64,000 bases of DNA from BD2-11 sp965115885. GTDB lineage: Bacteria; Gemmatimonadota; Gemmatimonadetes; Longimicrobiales; Gaopeijiaceae. Both the position numbers and the translations under genes were made by a program. Positions 36,169 to 46,142 of the stretch are shown here, piece by piece. The notes beneath the pieces are model-generated. The model worked only from the letters and a program-made list of their open reading frames with translations, made no database searches and was not told where the DNA came from. Where the stretch lies: NCBI GenBank assembly GCA_965115885.1, contig OZ220479.1, positions 124,001 through 188,000 on the forward strand. Direction: 5' to 3'. Position 1 is the stretch's first letter. Each line of letters starts with the position of its first letter.

Positions 36169-38013
36169 GGCCTACATTTATGTGGTTCCTCGCATTTTTT
36201 GTGGATTGCTGTAGGTTTGGGGCCGTCGTGCTGGATGCGTGCCGGTGGTGGAATCGGCCGTCGGCAGGCAAGCGTTTCGCGTCTCCGCCAGGGTCGGCTG
36301 ACCGCCCCTCGGCGGCATGTGCCAACGGACAGGATGGACGTCGAGATTCCGGGCATCGAAGATGTCGGCCGTGCCAGAGCTCCGTTTCTCGGTGCCCGGC
36401 GGGGTGCATTTCCCTGCGCGTTCGTGCGCAGGAAGCGCGGGAAGTTCGTTCCCCAGGTCCCGCGTCCCCTGAGCCCGAGGAACGGCGCACCCGCACCGCT
36501 GGCACGAACTCCGGACCGCGGAATCCAGACACGGAAGGCGCCGAACGCACGGGTCGTGGAAGCGGCGCGTTGTCGGCACCGCAAGCCGCTGGCGGCAAAA
36601 CCGATGGCCTTCGACCGGAGGCACCCGCTGGGGAGCGCGGACCAACGCCGTACACAGGCCGAGAGGCCGATCCGAAGCGCCGCTGCGAAGAGTGCCCGCC
36701 CGGTACGCCTCGCCTTCGCGCACGCGCGATCCGAACTGAAGAGGAACCGGGCGAAGGAATCCAACGATGACGGGATCTCCGGCAACGGACACGCTGTTCG
36801 AGCAGGCGCTGGGACTCGCGTCCCCGTGGTACGTGGACCGCGTGGACTTCGACAAGGAGCGGAGACGTCTCGACGTCCACCTCGCTTTCGAGAGGGGAGG
36901 CCTCTTCACCTGCGCCAGCTGCGAGGCCGACGGGTGCAAGGCGTACGACTCGAGGACGAGGTCCTGGAGACACTTGAACTGCTTCGAGCACGAGGCGTAT
37001 CTCCACGCGCCCGCCCCGCGGATCCGTTGCCCCCAGTGCGGCGTCCGCCAAGCCGCGTTGCCCTGGGCGCGGCCCCGCAGCGGCTTCACCCTGCTCTTCG
37101 AGGGCCTCGTCGTCGCCATGGCCAGCGCCATGCCCGTCGCCGTCGTCGCCCGCCTCGTCGGCGAGCACGACACCCGCCTGTGGCGCATCGTCGAGCACCA
37201 TGTGGGCATGGCGCGCACCGAAGCCGACTTCTCCAAGGTGGTGGCCGTGGGCGTCGACGAAAAGGCGGCTCGCCGGGGCCACGACTACGTCACGCTCTTC
37301 GCCGACCTCGATCCGCGTCGGCTCCTCTTCGCGACCACGGGCCGGACGGCCGATGTGTTCGCCGAGTTCCGAAGGGATCTCGAAGCGCATGGAGGAGCCG
37401 CGGAGCAGGTCGACGAGATCTGCATGGACATGTCGAAGGCGTACATGAAGGGCGCGCGCGACGAGTTCCCCGACGCCGAAGTGACCTTCGACCGTTTCCA
37501 TGTCGTGAAGCTGCTGAACGAAGTCGTCGAATCGGTTCGCCGAGCCGAGCGCAAGGAGCGCCCCGATCTCAAGAACACTCGATGGCTCCGGCTCGAGAAC
37601 CGCAAGGAACTCAGCGAATCGCAGAAGGCCCGGCTGGACGAACTGCTCGCCAAGGCCACCGCAGCTCCCGACACGGTCGAAGCCTACAAGCTCGAGGTCG
37701 AGTTCCAAGAGCTGTGGGACCTGCCTCCCATCGCGGCCGAACGTCACCTCGAACGCTGGTGCAAGGCCGCGAGCGAGAGCGGACTCGCGGCCATGGCGAC
37801 CTTTGCCGAGACCGTGCGGAAGCATGAGAAGGGCATCCTGCGTTGGTTCCACTCCCGCATCACGAACGGTCTCCTCGAGGCCATGAACTCTCTCGTCCAA
37901 GCCGCCAAGGCCCGTGCTCGAGGGTACCGCACAACCGAGAACCTGATCGCCATGGCCTATTTGATCTGCGGCAAACTTCAATTCAACCTGCCCACATAAA
38001 ATAGCGGAGAGCC
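36169..38013 (+). mobile_element. ISL3-family element
   Basis: The right terminus is 37991-38013, reading GGCTCTCCGCTATTTTATGTGGG on the reverse strand. The left end at 36169-36185 (GGCCTACATTTATGTGG) shares its inner part but lacks about five bases. No 8-bp target duplication is visible, so the left side was probably altered. Between the left end and the transposase gene are about 580 bp (36186-36766) in which I recognise no gene. Confidence 0.65.
36767..37999 (+). CDS. ISL3-family transposase
   Basis: A 410-residue transposase with the N-terminal ISL3 zinc finger (FTCASCEADGCKAY, then RIRCPQCG) and the DDE catalytic domain (VAVGVDEKA, CMDMSKAYMKG, FDRFHVVKLLNE). The C-terminus has the RARGYRTTEN block usual for ISL3. 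It appears intact. GAAGGA precedes the ATG. Confidence 0.92.
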   Translation: MTGSPATDTLFEQALGLASPWYVDRVDFDKERRRLDVHLAFERGGLFTCASCEADGCKAYDSRTRSWRHLNCFEHEAYLHAPAPRIRCPQCGVRQAALPWARPRSGFTLLFEGLVVAMASAMPVAVVARLVGEHDTRLWRIVEHHVGMARTEADFSKVVAVGVDEKAARRGHDYVTLFADLDPRRLLFATTGRTADVFAEFRRDLEAHGGAAEQVDEICMDMSKAYMKGARDEFPDAEVTFDRFHVVKLLNEVVESVRRAERKERPDLKNTRWLRLENRKELSESQKARLDELLAKATAAPDTVEAYKLEVEFQELWDLPPIAAERHLERWCKAASESGLAAMATFAETVRKHEKGILRWFHSRITNGLLEAMNSLVQAAKARARGYRTTENLIAMAYLICGKLQFNLPT

Positions 38014-38479
38014 GGAAAGGGGGCAAGGGACATGACCACTGGTGAGAGCCTACAAGGGTCGAAGACGTTCGGAGACTCCGGCACGTGCTACACGCGAAAG
38101 CTGAAGGATGAACCCGAGGGAGACCGCGAGCGGATGTTGAGCGCGGCGGACTCCGACTTGGGGAACCCGACGCGAGCCCGAACGGCTCCGTCGGTGGCCC
38201 TGCCTGGGACGGAGGACGGAATCGGGGAGGCGTGCACTTCCTCGGACAGGAGGCTGGGAAGACCGCCTCCACCGACCGAAGCGACGGGTCATGGGCCTTC
38301 CGAGCGCGAAGGCGTGATCTCGTACGTAAGCCGGGTGCGGGAAAACCGCACGCCCGGTTTGATGGGCGGGGGCTGGAAACGCGGCCATGGGAGTCGGCAT
38401 TGGAGGCCCGGAGCGAAAGCTAACCGGAACAACCCCACCGGACCCTAAAGTTGGCGCGCCAGCCCTCGACCCGACCCGT
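38014..38479 (+). ncRNA. Group II intron-like RNA repeat, copy 1 (partial)
   Basis: About 450 bp nearly identical to 51993-52461. It contains the hairpin AGCCGGGTGCGG-GAAAA-CCGCACGCCCGGTT, like the stem that precedes domain IV in bacterial group II introns, and the conserved GAGCCTACAAGGGTCG block seen before intron-encoded reverse transcriptases. Open frames here are not maintained between the copies. No reverse transcriptase is present. It joins directly to the ISL3 right end. Identity as an intron fragment is inferred. Confidence 0.5.
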
Positions 38480-38636
38480 TTGACGGAGAGCTCGTCTTTT
38501 CACTTCCTCCCTCTCTCGGAACCCAAATCCAACACCTCCCAAGTCGTTGTGGACTTGGGTGCCGAAGGGCACCGGCGCATGACGATATCCACGAATCCGT
38601 CGGGTTGGCGCATGGTGTACTTTGATCCCGATCCAG
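38480..38636. other. Short unassigned spacer
   Basis: A 157-bp stretch between the intron-like repeat and ISa remnant 3. A plus-strand frame here (VVVDLGAEGHRRMTIS) could be a piece of an IS66-type accessory gene, but this is too weak to call. Confidence 0.2.
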
Positions 38637-39177
38637 CTTTACGAGGTCTTCGCGCGTCGGCACTTCGATCCCCGACGCCACCGCCAACTCCTCCAGCCAC
38701 TCGTTGTAGCCCTGCAACGTGTCGCGCCGCACGATCGCCCGCATCGCCGCGTTCGCCTCCAGCGTCGTCGAGTCCACCCCGAGCGTCTTGCCGTTCAGGA
38801 GCCCCGACTCGTCCAGCAGATTCAGCACCCAGTCGAACACCTTCTTGTGGGTTTCCACGCTCAGCCGCTTGCGCGTCTTGGACAGGCCCGAGTGTTCCGG
38901 TGGGTTCCGGTCCAGCGTGTAGCCGAGGAACTCCCGCAGCGACAGCGAGTCCGCACACCGCCACGCGATGTCGCGCTCCGAGCCGATGTCCTCGAGATAC
39001 CCGACCAGCAGCATCCTGAAGTACACGGCCGGCGGAATCCCCGGTCGTCCGCGAGTCTTCGAATGGAAGTCGACGCAAGCTCGTTCCGCGAACTCGTCGA
39101 ATCCGTTCGCGTCGAGCAGTTCGTTCAATGCCCGATAGAACGGGCTGCCCAACGACCGAATCCGGATCCACGGGCTG
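38637..39177 (-). mobile_element. ISa copy 3 (remnant)
   Basis: Matches ISa at the transposase residues about 25-190 and then jumps, by an internal deletion at about 39166, to the right terminus ATCCACGGGCTG. The left part of the element is missing. The transposase frame has lost its N-terminus and C-terminal half and is dead. TTAG follows the terminus, as at copy 2. Confidence 0.8.
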
Positions 39178-39362
39178 TTAGGGGTGTCCAAGTGTACGAG
39201 GTAGCGGGGGCACAGCGGTGTCCGACCCTGTCGATTACCTCAATCCTTGCTTCAACGAACGTCGTCTTGTTCCGTTGAATTGGCTCGCCTAGGTGAGGTG
39301 GTCCCAGTTTTTTGGACAGGCCGTTATAAGGTGTACTTCCGTACCCGAGAGGAGGCACTGAA

Positions 39363-39647
39363 GTGGCCAGGAGAAGACGGAGATTCACCCCGCAGTTCAA
39401 GGGCCGGGTGGCCCTCGAGGCGATCCGGGAGCGCGACAGCCTCCAGGCGATCGCCCGCCGCCACGAGCTCCATCCTAACCAAGTGAGCCTGTGGAAGCGG
39501 CAGCTGCTCGCCGCCATCCCGGACGTGTTCGTCGCCGACGCCCAGAAGCGCGCCAAGGAGCGCGACACCACGATCCACGATCTCCACGCGAAGATCGGGG
39601 AGCTGACCGTCGAGCGGGATTTTTTTCGGCGCGGGTTGCACGGCTGA
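39363..39647 (+). CDS. IS3 OrfA (HTH protein)
   Basis: A 94-residue protein with an N-terminal HTH (RRFTPQFKGRVALEAIRE, then LHPNQVSLWKRQL) and a leucine-zipper tail. It starts at GTG 39363 with GAGGAGG upstream. A T7 run at 39620-39626 is a classic -1 frameshift site that would join it to orfB as the OrfAB transposase. Confidence 0.9.
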   Translation: MARRRRRFTPQFKGRVALEAIRERDSLQAIARRHELHPNQVSLWKRQLLAAIPDVFVADAQKRAKERDTTIHDLHAKIGELTVERDFFRRGLHG

Positions 39648-39667
39648 CCCGCGCGGAGCGCCGGCGG

Positions 39668-40495
39668 ATGATCCAGCGAGACGGCCCGATGGCGCTGGCG
39701 AAGCAATGCGCGCTGGTGGGCGTGAGCCGGTCGTCGCTGTACTACGAGCCGAAGGGCGAGAGCGAGGACGGCTTCGCTCTCATGCGTCGCATGGATCAGC
39801 TCCACATGGACTACCCGTTCTACGGGAGTCGGCAGATGGCGCGCCACCTTCGGCGCGAGGGGACGACGGTCGGCAGACACCGGGTCCGCCGGCTGATGCG
39901 GAAGATGGGGATCGAGGCGATCTACCGGCGTCCGAGGACGAGCGCGGCGAGCCCGGAACACCGGGTGTTTCCGTATCTGCTGCGCGACGTCGAGGTCTCG
40001 CGGGCGGACCACGTGTGGTGCGCGGACATCACCTATGTGCCTGTGTCCCGCGGGTTTTTCTACTTGGTCGCGGTGATGGACTGGGCGACCCGCCACGTGC
40101 TGGCGTGGGAGCTGTCGAACACGATGGACGCGTCGTTCTGCGTGAGCGCGCTGGACGAAGCGCTGGGCTCAGGGAGGCCGGAGATCTTCAACACCGACCA
40201 GGGCTCGCAGTTCACGAGCGAGGCGTTCGCCGAGCGGGTCCTGAGGGCGGACGTTCGGTTCTCGATGGACGGGCGGGGGCGGTACCTGGACAACATCTTC
40301 ATCGAGCGGTTGTGGAGGTCGCTGAAGTACGAGGCGGTCTATCTGCGAGAGCTCGAGGACGGGGCCGCGGCTCGGCGGGTCATCGGGGGCTGGATGGACT
40401 TCTACAACGAAGAGCGCCCGCACTCGGCGTTGGACGGGCGGACGCCTGGCGAGGCGTACCGCGAGGGCGTGGGCGTGGGCGTGGGCGTGGAATGA
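39668..40495 (+). CDS. IS3 OrfB (DDE transposase)
   Basis: The catalytic part of the transposase, made mainly as an OrfAB fusion by a -1 shift at 39620-39626; ATG 39668 is the first Met in the frame. DDE residues: WCADITYV, FNTDQGSQFTS and IFIERLWRS. It ends in a GVGVGVGVE tract from a GTGGGC repeat. Intact. Confidence 0.92.
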   Translation: MIQRDGPMALAKQCALVGVSRSSLYYEPKGESEDGFALMRRMDQLHMDYPFYGSRQMARHLRREGTTVGRHRVRRLMRKMGIEAIYRRPRTSAASPEHRVFPYLLRDVEVSRADHVWCADITYVPVSRGFFYLVAVMDWATRHVLAWELSNTMDASFCVSALDEALGSGRPEIFNTDQGSQFTSEAFAERVLRADVRFSMDGRGRYLDNIFIERLWRSLKYEAVYLRELEDGAAARRVIGGWMDFYNEERPHSALDGRTPGEAYREGVGVGVGVE

Positions 40496-40578
40496 GCGAG
40501 TCCGGACCGTTGGGAGGGACTTGGTCGGAACCGGCGAACTGGCGGCAGGGGTCGTCAGGGGCGACGCGGCACCGGTTG

Positions 40579-40620
40579 CCTCGGTTTCGCCGACGGGTGT
40601 GCTCGTCGGCGAAACCGAGG
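40579..40620 (+). terminator. Long perfect hairpin after the IS3 transposase
   Basis: A 17-bp perfect stem (40579-40595 pairs with 40604-40620, CCTCGGTTTCGCCGACG) with an 8-base loop, followed by TTAGATTT. It lies 84 bp after the orfB stop. It can work as a terminator in either direction, but the U-tract is short. Confidence 0.45.
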
Positions 40621-40804
40621 TTAGATTTACCCCGAGGTGGGGAGGGGGCTGTTCGAGAGGGTGGGTTGGCGAGGTCGGCAGTGCTCGTTCAGGGGCACCC
40701 CGAGTTCGTCCCAGCCAACCCCGAAAGGAAACGTCGCAGAGCGACGGAGTACACCTTAACTTCGCCCCCAACCTGTCCAACGAATTAGGACCACCTCACT
40801 CCCT

Positions 40805-41433
40805 CCTTCAGGCGCTCCTCCTCCGGTCCCATCCGTCCGTAGCTCATCGCCTTGCGCTTGCTCGCGTTGGCTCGAACCTTCGTCCCGTCCACCGCCACCT
40901 GCCCCAGTCCCGCGAATCCCATCTCGCGCGCCAGACGCACGATCTCCACCAGCAACCCTTTGAACGCTTCCAAGTTCTTCTTGCGGAAGTCGCACAGCGT
41001 CCGGTACTTCGGGAAGTTGCCCGCCGCCAGAACCCGAAGCGGCACATCCTCCATCAACTTGCGCGCCAGCTTACGCGACGAGCGCACTCCCGTCGCATAT
41101 CCGTACACCCACAGCTTCACCATCATCCGCGGCGCGTACGGGCTGTTGCGCCGCCCGTCCCCCTCGTAGCGTTCGTAGAATGCGCTCAAGTCCACGGAAT
41201 CCACCAAGTCGCTCACATGGTGCGCGAGATGTCCTTCGGGAATCCACTTCCTGGGATCGGGCGGAATCAGAAATTGCTGATCTGGCTGGTATTTCCGGAA
41301 CCGCGTCCCCATGGCCTCTCCCGCGCGCTGGACTTCACTGGCTAACTTCATGTGTTACAGGAATATAACCCTTGCTTTCGCTCCGCGCCACGGACCCGCC
41401 TCACACCACCACCTTTTTCTGCCGCGCAGGCTC
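40805..41433 (-). mobile_element. ISb remnant with truncated transposase
   Basis: Matches the 5' part of ISb (the 55690-56306 end), including the terminus GAGCCTGCGCGGCAG on the reverse strand at 41433. The left side is lost at about 40805 beside the IS3 end. The transposase N-terminal ~170 residues remain open from ATG 41312 (MGTRFRKYQPDQQF). CTAG follows at 41434-41437; this copy entered the 3' end of the GHKL ATPase-nuclease gene. Confidence 0.85.
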
Positions 41434-42244
41434 CTAGTCGCCACAGCTAGCCATCCCCGGTGTAGGCGTTCGGTCTCGTTGATCACTTGGCTCCACGTGC
41501 GGTAGTGTGACTGGACGCCCGGTATCTCCCGGTTTGTTCTCCTGCGGGCTGTAGGGGTAAATCTGTCTGCAATCATGATTCCGCTGATCCTAGGAGAGTT
41601 GTAGTCACGCGAATATGCGTGTGAATACGATTCCTTGGCGATATCGAGGTAGTCTTGGAACTTCGCCACTTCGTTGGCACTGGCCGTGTAAATACGTCCG
41701 TCCTTGGTCTTCGCGCGCTTGACCTCGACGACCAAGATTTCGTCCGCAGACGATGGGGTTGATGGTTGCATCGCGAATAGAAAGTCCATGCGCCTCCCGG
41801 CACCAGGATCGGGTTCGTATTCGATTCCCAAGTCCTCCAATCGAACCTCATTTCCCAACAGGTGCCAGCGAGGGTCAAGCAACCACACATTCTCCTTGAT
41901 GTGCTTGTGAATGGTCGGCACTTTTTTTGCTCCTTCCTCCACATACTTCTTCAACCGATCAATCGCCTTGAGTCGCGTCTCAATTATCGTCTGGTTGCGA
42001 CGCGCGTCGATCAATCCGAAGCGTTGGATCACGTCCCAGATCCGAATCTGGGCATCCGGTGCCTCCTTGTCGATGTCCTCCCACATCTGGCGCACGACTT
42101 GGTCGTCGCGGGCGTTGACCACGTCGCGCATGACCCGCATGACCTCTTCGGACGACATTTCCGTCCCCGCAAGAGCGGTCGGGATACGACGGAGGGCCTT
42201 ACGTTGATCGGTCGTGAACGGTGACAGAAGTTCCTGCAACTTAG

Positions 42245-43787
42245 CAGTCCGTGGAGGAAATGGGTTTTCGAGGCTTCCCCGGGAGCAGGCATTCCCCAGC
42301 ATCCAAGCCGGTGGTCATCGTCAACCTTCCGATGACATCCCCATTTCCTGCGCAACTCCCAGATTCCCCCGCATCAACCACCGATTTCCAAGCTCCAAAT
42401 GTCCATCGGGTGGATTGTCGGGCTTCGCGTCGCCGATCCGTCCCTCCGACTTTACGCCGCCGCCGCGACCGCCGCTCCGGCCGTCGCCAGACCCTGCAGG
42501 CTACGCGGAGTCCCGAAACCGAATCGCCTGCGCATGAGAAGCCCCAAGTTGCACGCGGCAGCCTGGATCATGATCCGTTTTCGGATCTCCTCCCGTCCCC
42601 GCACGTGAACCCGCCGTAGACCTCCCGTCTCCAGCATGTGCGCAAAACCCCGCTCCAGCTTCTCACCTCTCGCCCGCAACAGCCGCTTCCCACGCTTCCC
42701 CCGGATCCTGCGCCGGTTCGCATACGTCGCCTTCTGCGCGTCCCGCTTGTTCTTCCATTTCCGACGACCTCGGTTCGGCTCGCTCACATAGCTTCGCAGT
42801 CCCCGCTCCGCCACCCCCGTCATCGTCGCGTTCGCGTGATATCCCTTGTCCGCCACTACCTCCTTCGGCTCCTTCCCAAGTTCTCTCAGCCCTTCGGTCG
42901 CCGCGTCCAGCGTTTTCGGCAGCGACGCCACGTCTCCCCCTTCCATCGACTGGACCGTCGCCGCCACCACCGCTCCCGTCTCCATGTCCACCGCCTGCTC
43001 GAACTTGTGGGCCATGTGCGTGCGACCGTCCTTCATCTTCGTACTGCGCGCCTCCGGGTCGTGCGGATGCACCCAGTCCTCGTTCGACGCCTTGTTCTTG
43101 CGCTTCCGGTCGAGCTTCGCGAGGTCCTCGCGCGTCGGCGCTTCGATCCCCGACGCCACCGCCAACTCCTCCAGCCACTCGGTGTAGCCCTGCAACGTGT
43201 CGCGCCGCACGATCGCGCGCATCGCCGCGTTCGCCTCCAGCGTCGTCGAGTCCACCCCGAGCGTCTTGCCCTTCAGGAGCCCCGACTCGTCCAGCAGATT
43301 CAGCACCCAGTCGAACACCTTCTTGTGGGCTTCCACGCTCAGCCGCTTGCGCGTCTTGGACAGGCCCGAGTGTTCCGGCGGATTCCGGTCCAGCGTGTAG
43401 CCGAGAAACTCGCGAAGGGAAAGCGAGTCCGCACACCGCCACGCGATGCCGCGCTCCGAGCCGATGCCTTCGAGATACCCGACCAGCAGCATCCTGAAGT
43501 ACACGGCGGGCGGAATCCCCGGTCGTCCGCGAGTTTTCGAATGGAAGTCGACGCAAGCTCGTTCCGCGAACTCGTCGAATCCGTTCGCGTCGAGCATTTT
43601 GTTCAATGCCCGATAGAACGGGCTGCCCAACGACCGAATCCGGTTCGACGCGACGAACATCTCCATCTGCGGCTCCTTTAGCCGCTTGCCGATCGCCATC
43701 TACGCACTCCATGGCTGAGGTCTTCGTAGAACCTGTAATCTAACCAAACCATGCGGTCAGTGCGACGACGACTTTATCCACGGGCTG
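42245..43787 (-). mobile_element. ISa copy 2 (1543 bp, intact)
   Basis: Complete element with ends CAGTCCGTGGAGGAAA (left) and CAGCCCGTGGATAAAG (right, reverse strand), flanked by the 4-bp duplication TTAG (42241-42244 and 43788-43791). It interrupts the GHKL ATPase-nuclease gene. Copies 1 and 2 are near-identical, so it moved recently. Confidence 0.95.
42452..43699 (-). CDS. ISa transposase (IS1182/IS5-type, intact)
   Basis: A 415-residue DDE transposase with a DUF772-type N-terminus (FDEFAERACVDFHSKTRGRP) and the catalytic Asp residues in LGVDSTTLEA and VADKGYHAN; the late Glu is in GREEIRKRI. The only complete copy of the three. ISa copy 1 carries a frameshift and copy 3 is a fragment. 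Confidence 0.9.
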   Translation of the reverse strand: MAIGKRLKEPQMEMFVASNRIRSLGSPFYRALNKMLDANGFDEFAERACVDFHSKTRGRPGIPPAVYFRMLLVGYLEGIGSERGIAWRCADSLSLREFLGYTLDRNPPEHSGLSKTRKRLSVEAHKKVFDWVLNLLDESGLLKGKTLGVDSTTLEANAAMRAIVRRDTLQGYTEWLEELAVASGIEAPTREDLAKLDRKRKNKASNEDWVHPHDPEARSTKMKDGRTHMAHKFEQAVDMETGAVVAATVQSMEGGDVASLPKTLDAATEGLRELGKEPKEVVADKGYHANATMTGVAERGLRSYVSEPNRGRRKWKNKRDAQKATYANRRRIRGKRGKRLLRARGEKLERGFAHMLETGGLRRVHVRGREEIRKRIMIQAAACNLGLLMRRRFGFGTPRSLQGLATAGAAVAAAA

Positions 43788-44928
43788 TTAGGGGCAATCT
43801 CCCTCTCCACCGCTCCCGAGCGTATTTTCTGACGCTCTCGAAGCGCCCATGCCACCAACTTTCGCCCCCAATCGAGGAACGGCGCCAGCGCGTCGTCCTC
43901 CAATCTCAGTTGATCACGGTTGGCTTGAATGCGGTCGTCTTCGATGTCGCAGCCTTCGTCGATCCAGTCGGCCTCGACCTCCCCAACCATGTACTCGAGT
44001 CCGAGCTGACTCGATACGCCGCGGGCCCGCTCGAAGTGAAATGGTCGCTGAGCGAGCTTCCCACGAGCAATCACGGATATCCCACGCTGACCCTCATCGG
44101 CAAGTGGCTTCTTTGTGAATCCGATCCACCAGCGAACACGTCGTTCATCGGTTAGTTCCTCGATCCCCCAGTCGTCTTCCACTTGCAAATCACCGTTGGA
44201 TCGATCACTCGTCATGTCGCGAGGAAGGCGGATCTGTACGTTGTAGTTGAAGCGTGACAGCGGATGACCGTTGATGCTAATGCGCATGTCGCTTGCGTCC
44301 AACGCAAAACGGCGCGACATCGAGTCGAGAAATTGATTTTCGCCGATAGCCCGCTTCATGCGAAGGCCGGACAATGTGATACGAGTGCCATGGACAATTG
44401 GCTTGCCACAGGGTGAGACTAGTGCGCCCGACTCGCGAGCCGGCTCGGTTTTGCAGTTGGATCCGGCCGGCCGATGACGGATCTTGTCGTAGTTCAGACG
44501 AAAACTAATCGGAATGGCGTCGGTATTGTCCGTCCTTTCCGCAGACTGAATTTGAGCCACGCTGTAGCACTCGATCACCCTTGCCGTCCCGAACGCCGCG
44601 AGTTTACCGATCCCCTTTCTTCCGTGAAGAGGACGGCCCCCTCGTGACCGGTCTGAATTCGCCTGCACCCTTCGTTTGCGACCGACAACGAGGTACTGGT
44701 CCGCAGCCTGGGCGCGGGTCATGCCGTGTCCGTCGTCGAGTACGACGATCTTGGAGCTCTCAGTCCAAGGCTCGCCGAGGGGAATTTCTACCCACACGTT
44801 CGAGGCGTCGGCGTCCCATGCGTTGGAGATGAGCTCGGCGATCGTCGCCGTGGCGCTAGGATACATCTGTGCTCCCAGCTGCTCGACCAACGCGCCTAAG
44901 AACTTCAGTTCCAAGGCCGCTTCCTTGC

Positions 44929-45978
44929 TCATGGCGCACTCCCTCCACTCGCCGTCTCGATACAGTGCTCGACCGCCAAGCCCAACGCTTCCGCGAGCTT
45001 AGGAGGCACTGCATTGCCAATTTGCCGCTCAATGGACTCGTGGCTACCCACAAACCGATAACTCTTAGGAAATGTCTGCAACAAGGCAGCCTCACGGAGG
45101 CTGATGCCGCGGTGTTCGGTTGGGTGGACGAAGCGCCCGCACGACGGTGTGGTACATTTCGTTGTCATCGTCGGAGCAGGGCCCTCACGCCGAATGCGTC
45201 CGTAGGGTGTCCAGGCTCCCTTTCGTTCGATCTTCTTGTGGCAAGCAAGCCGAAGATGTGGTGGAAGGTCAAATCGATTTCCTCCAGGAGGAATGGCACG
45301 AATGCGCTCCAAAACCAACGGTGTCGGCCTGCGCGCTCGGTGAATTACGTCTGTCGTTCCTTGGATCGGTCCGGCTAGGTCGATCACATCACCGGCGTCC
45401 TGTGGCATGGCGTCAAAGTGCTTCGGCATGATGGAACGCAGATCGTCGGGCAGTACGCCTCCATTTCCTTCTCGCAATGCGACCGCGATGAGTCGGCGAC
45501 GTCGCTGCGGAACGCCGAAATCGGAAGCAAGCACGTCGTATGCCCGAAAGTCATGGTATCCTGTTTGTTCCAGCTTTTTTTGGAGGCGCTCGAAACGTGG
45601 GTCATGCACCACTCCGGGGACGTTTTCGAAGAGAATTGCAACGGGAAGGAACTCGCAGGCGAAGCGCTCTGTTTCCGCGATCAGGTCATTTCGTGAATCC
45701 GATGCATCCATCCTACCCAGCGTGGAGAAGCTCTGGCAGGGAGGGCAGGCTGTGATCAAATTGAGGCTGCCCACGGACAGCGCTAGCGATGTCCGCAGCG
45801 CTTTGGGGTCCACACTGCGGATGTCCTGCTCGAGAACCTCCACTTCGGGGTGGTTGGCAGAGAACGTGTGGACAGCGTCGGACCACTCTTCGACCGCCGC
45901 GAGCACTCTATAGCCCGCGTCCTTGAGGCCTTGAGTGGCGCCGCCTGCGCCCGCGAAAAGATCAATAGCGGTGAGCAT
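44929..45978 (-). CDS. Cytosine-C5 DNA methyltransferase
   Basis: A 349-residue Dcm/HhaI-type enzyme that methylates cytosine C5 at a specific site. Motif I LFAGAGGATQG, motif IV PPCQSFS with the catalytic Cys, motif VI FENVPG, motif VIII PQRRRR, motif IX REAALLQTFP and motif X GNAVPP are all present. The target-recognition stretch lies before motif IX; the recognition site cannot be read. ATG 45978 gives MLTAIDLF; the longer frame is discarded. It overlaps the GHKL ATPase-nuclease gene by 4 bases, so the two form a restriction-modification-like operon. With that nuclease broken by ISa, the methyltransferase may now be an orphan. Confidence 0.93.
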   Translation of the reverse strand: MLTAIDLFAGAGGATQGLKDAGYRVLAAVEEWSDAVHTFSANHPEVEVLEQDIRSVDPKALRTSLALSVGSLNLITACPPCQSFSTLGRMDASDSRNDLIAETERFACEFLPVAILFENVPGVVHDPRFERLQKKLEQTGYHDFRAYDVLASDFGVPQRRRRLIAVALREGNGGVLPDDLRSIMPKHFDAMPQDAGDVIDLAGPIQGTTDVIHRARRPTPLVLERIRAIPPGGNRFDLPPHLRLACHKKIERKGAWTPYGRIRREGPAPTMTTKCTTPSCGRFVHPTEHRGISLREAALLQTFPKSYRFVGSHESIERQIGNAVPPKLAEALGLAVEHCIETASGGSAP

Positions 45979-46142
45979 CAGGGCATTTGCATCTGCAGGA
46001 ATCGCAGTCCAGTCCAAGCTCCAAGCTAACAAATCCGGGAACGATCAACAAGCAAGCCTTGTCCAACGACAAATGAGCCTGAACGAGAAGGCGGTTTCCA
46101 ACGGGAGTCGAGCCCCGATCCGAGGCGTCTCGATCATGGAGC

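Larger units (their letters stand above)
39293..40799 (+). mobile_element. IS3-family element
   Basis: Inverted terminal repeats begin GTGAGGTGGTCC on both ends and continue with TTGGACAGG (left 39293, right 40799 on the reverse strand). It holds the overlapping frames orfA and orfB and a 300-bp 3' non-coding part with a strong hairpin. No target duplication is visible; the right end joins an ISb remnant and the left joins unassigned DNA, so flanks were rearranged. Confidence 0.85.
41434..44932 (-). pseudogene. GHKL ATPase-nuclease (MORC/MutL-like), split by ISa copy 2
   Basis: The 5' part (44932 down to 43788) encodes a GHKL ATPase: ELISNAWDADA, LDDGHGMT and GRKGIGKLAAFG are the N, G1 and G2 boxes. 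The 3' part (42244 down to 41434) encodes a PD-(D/E)XK nuclease: MDFLFAM, then VVEVKRAK. ISa copy 2 lies between them with TTAG duplicated. Removing the IS and one TTAG joins the frame exactly at EREIAPKLQELL, giving about 650 residues, close to the intact paralogue at 46589-48577. The 3' end is cut by the ISb remnant within the last residues. The start overlaps the methyltransferase stop. Such GHKL proteins are known partners of C5-methyltransferase restriction systems (Iyer, Abhiman and Aravind 2008). Confidence 0.88.

Noticed and set aside
38032..38448. 138-residue frame in the intron-like repeat
   Set aside because: The matching frame in copy 2 is broken by a frameshift, so it is not kept as protein.
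41355..42302. 315-residue nuclease as a separate gene
   Set aside because: Its first residues come from ISa and its last from ISb; it is the 3' half of the split gene.
43757..44932. 391-residue GHKL protein as a complete gene
   Set aside because: Its end is read from ISa sequence; removing the IS joins it to the nuclease half.
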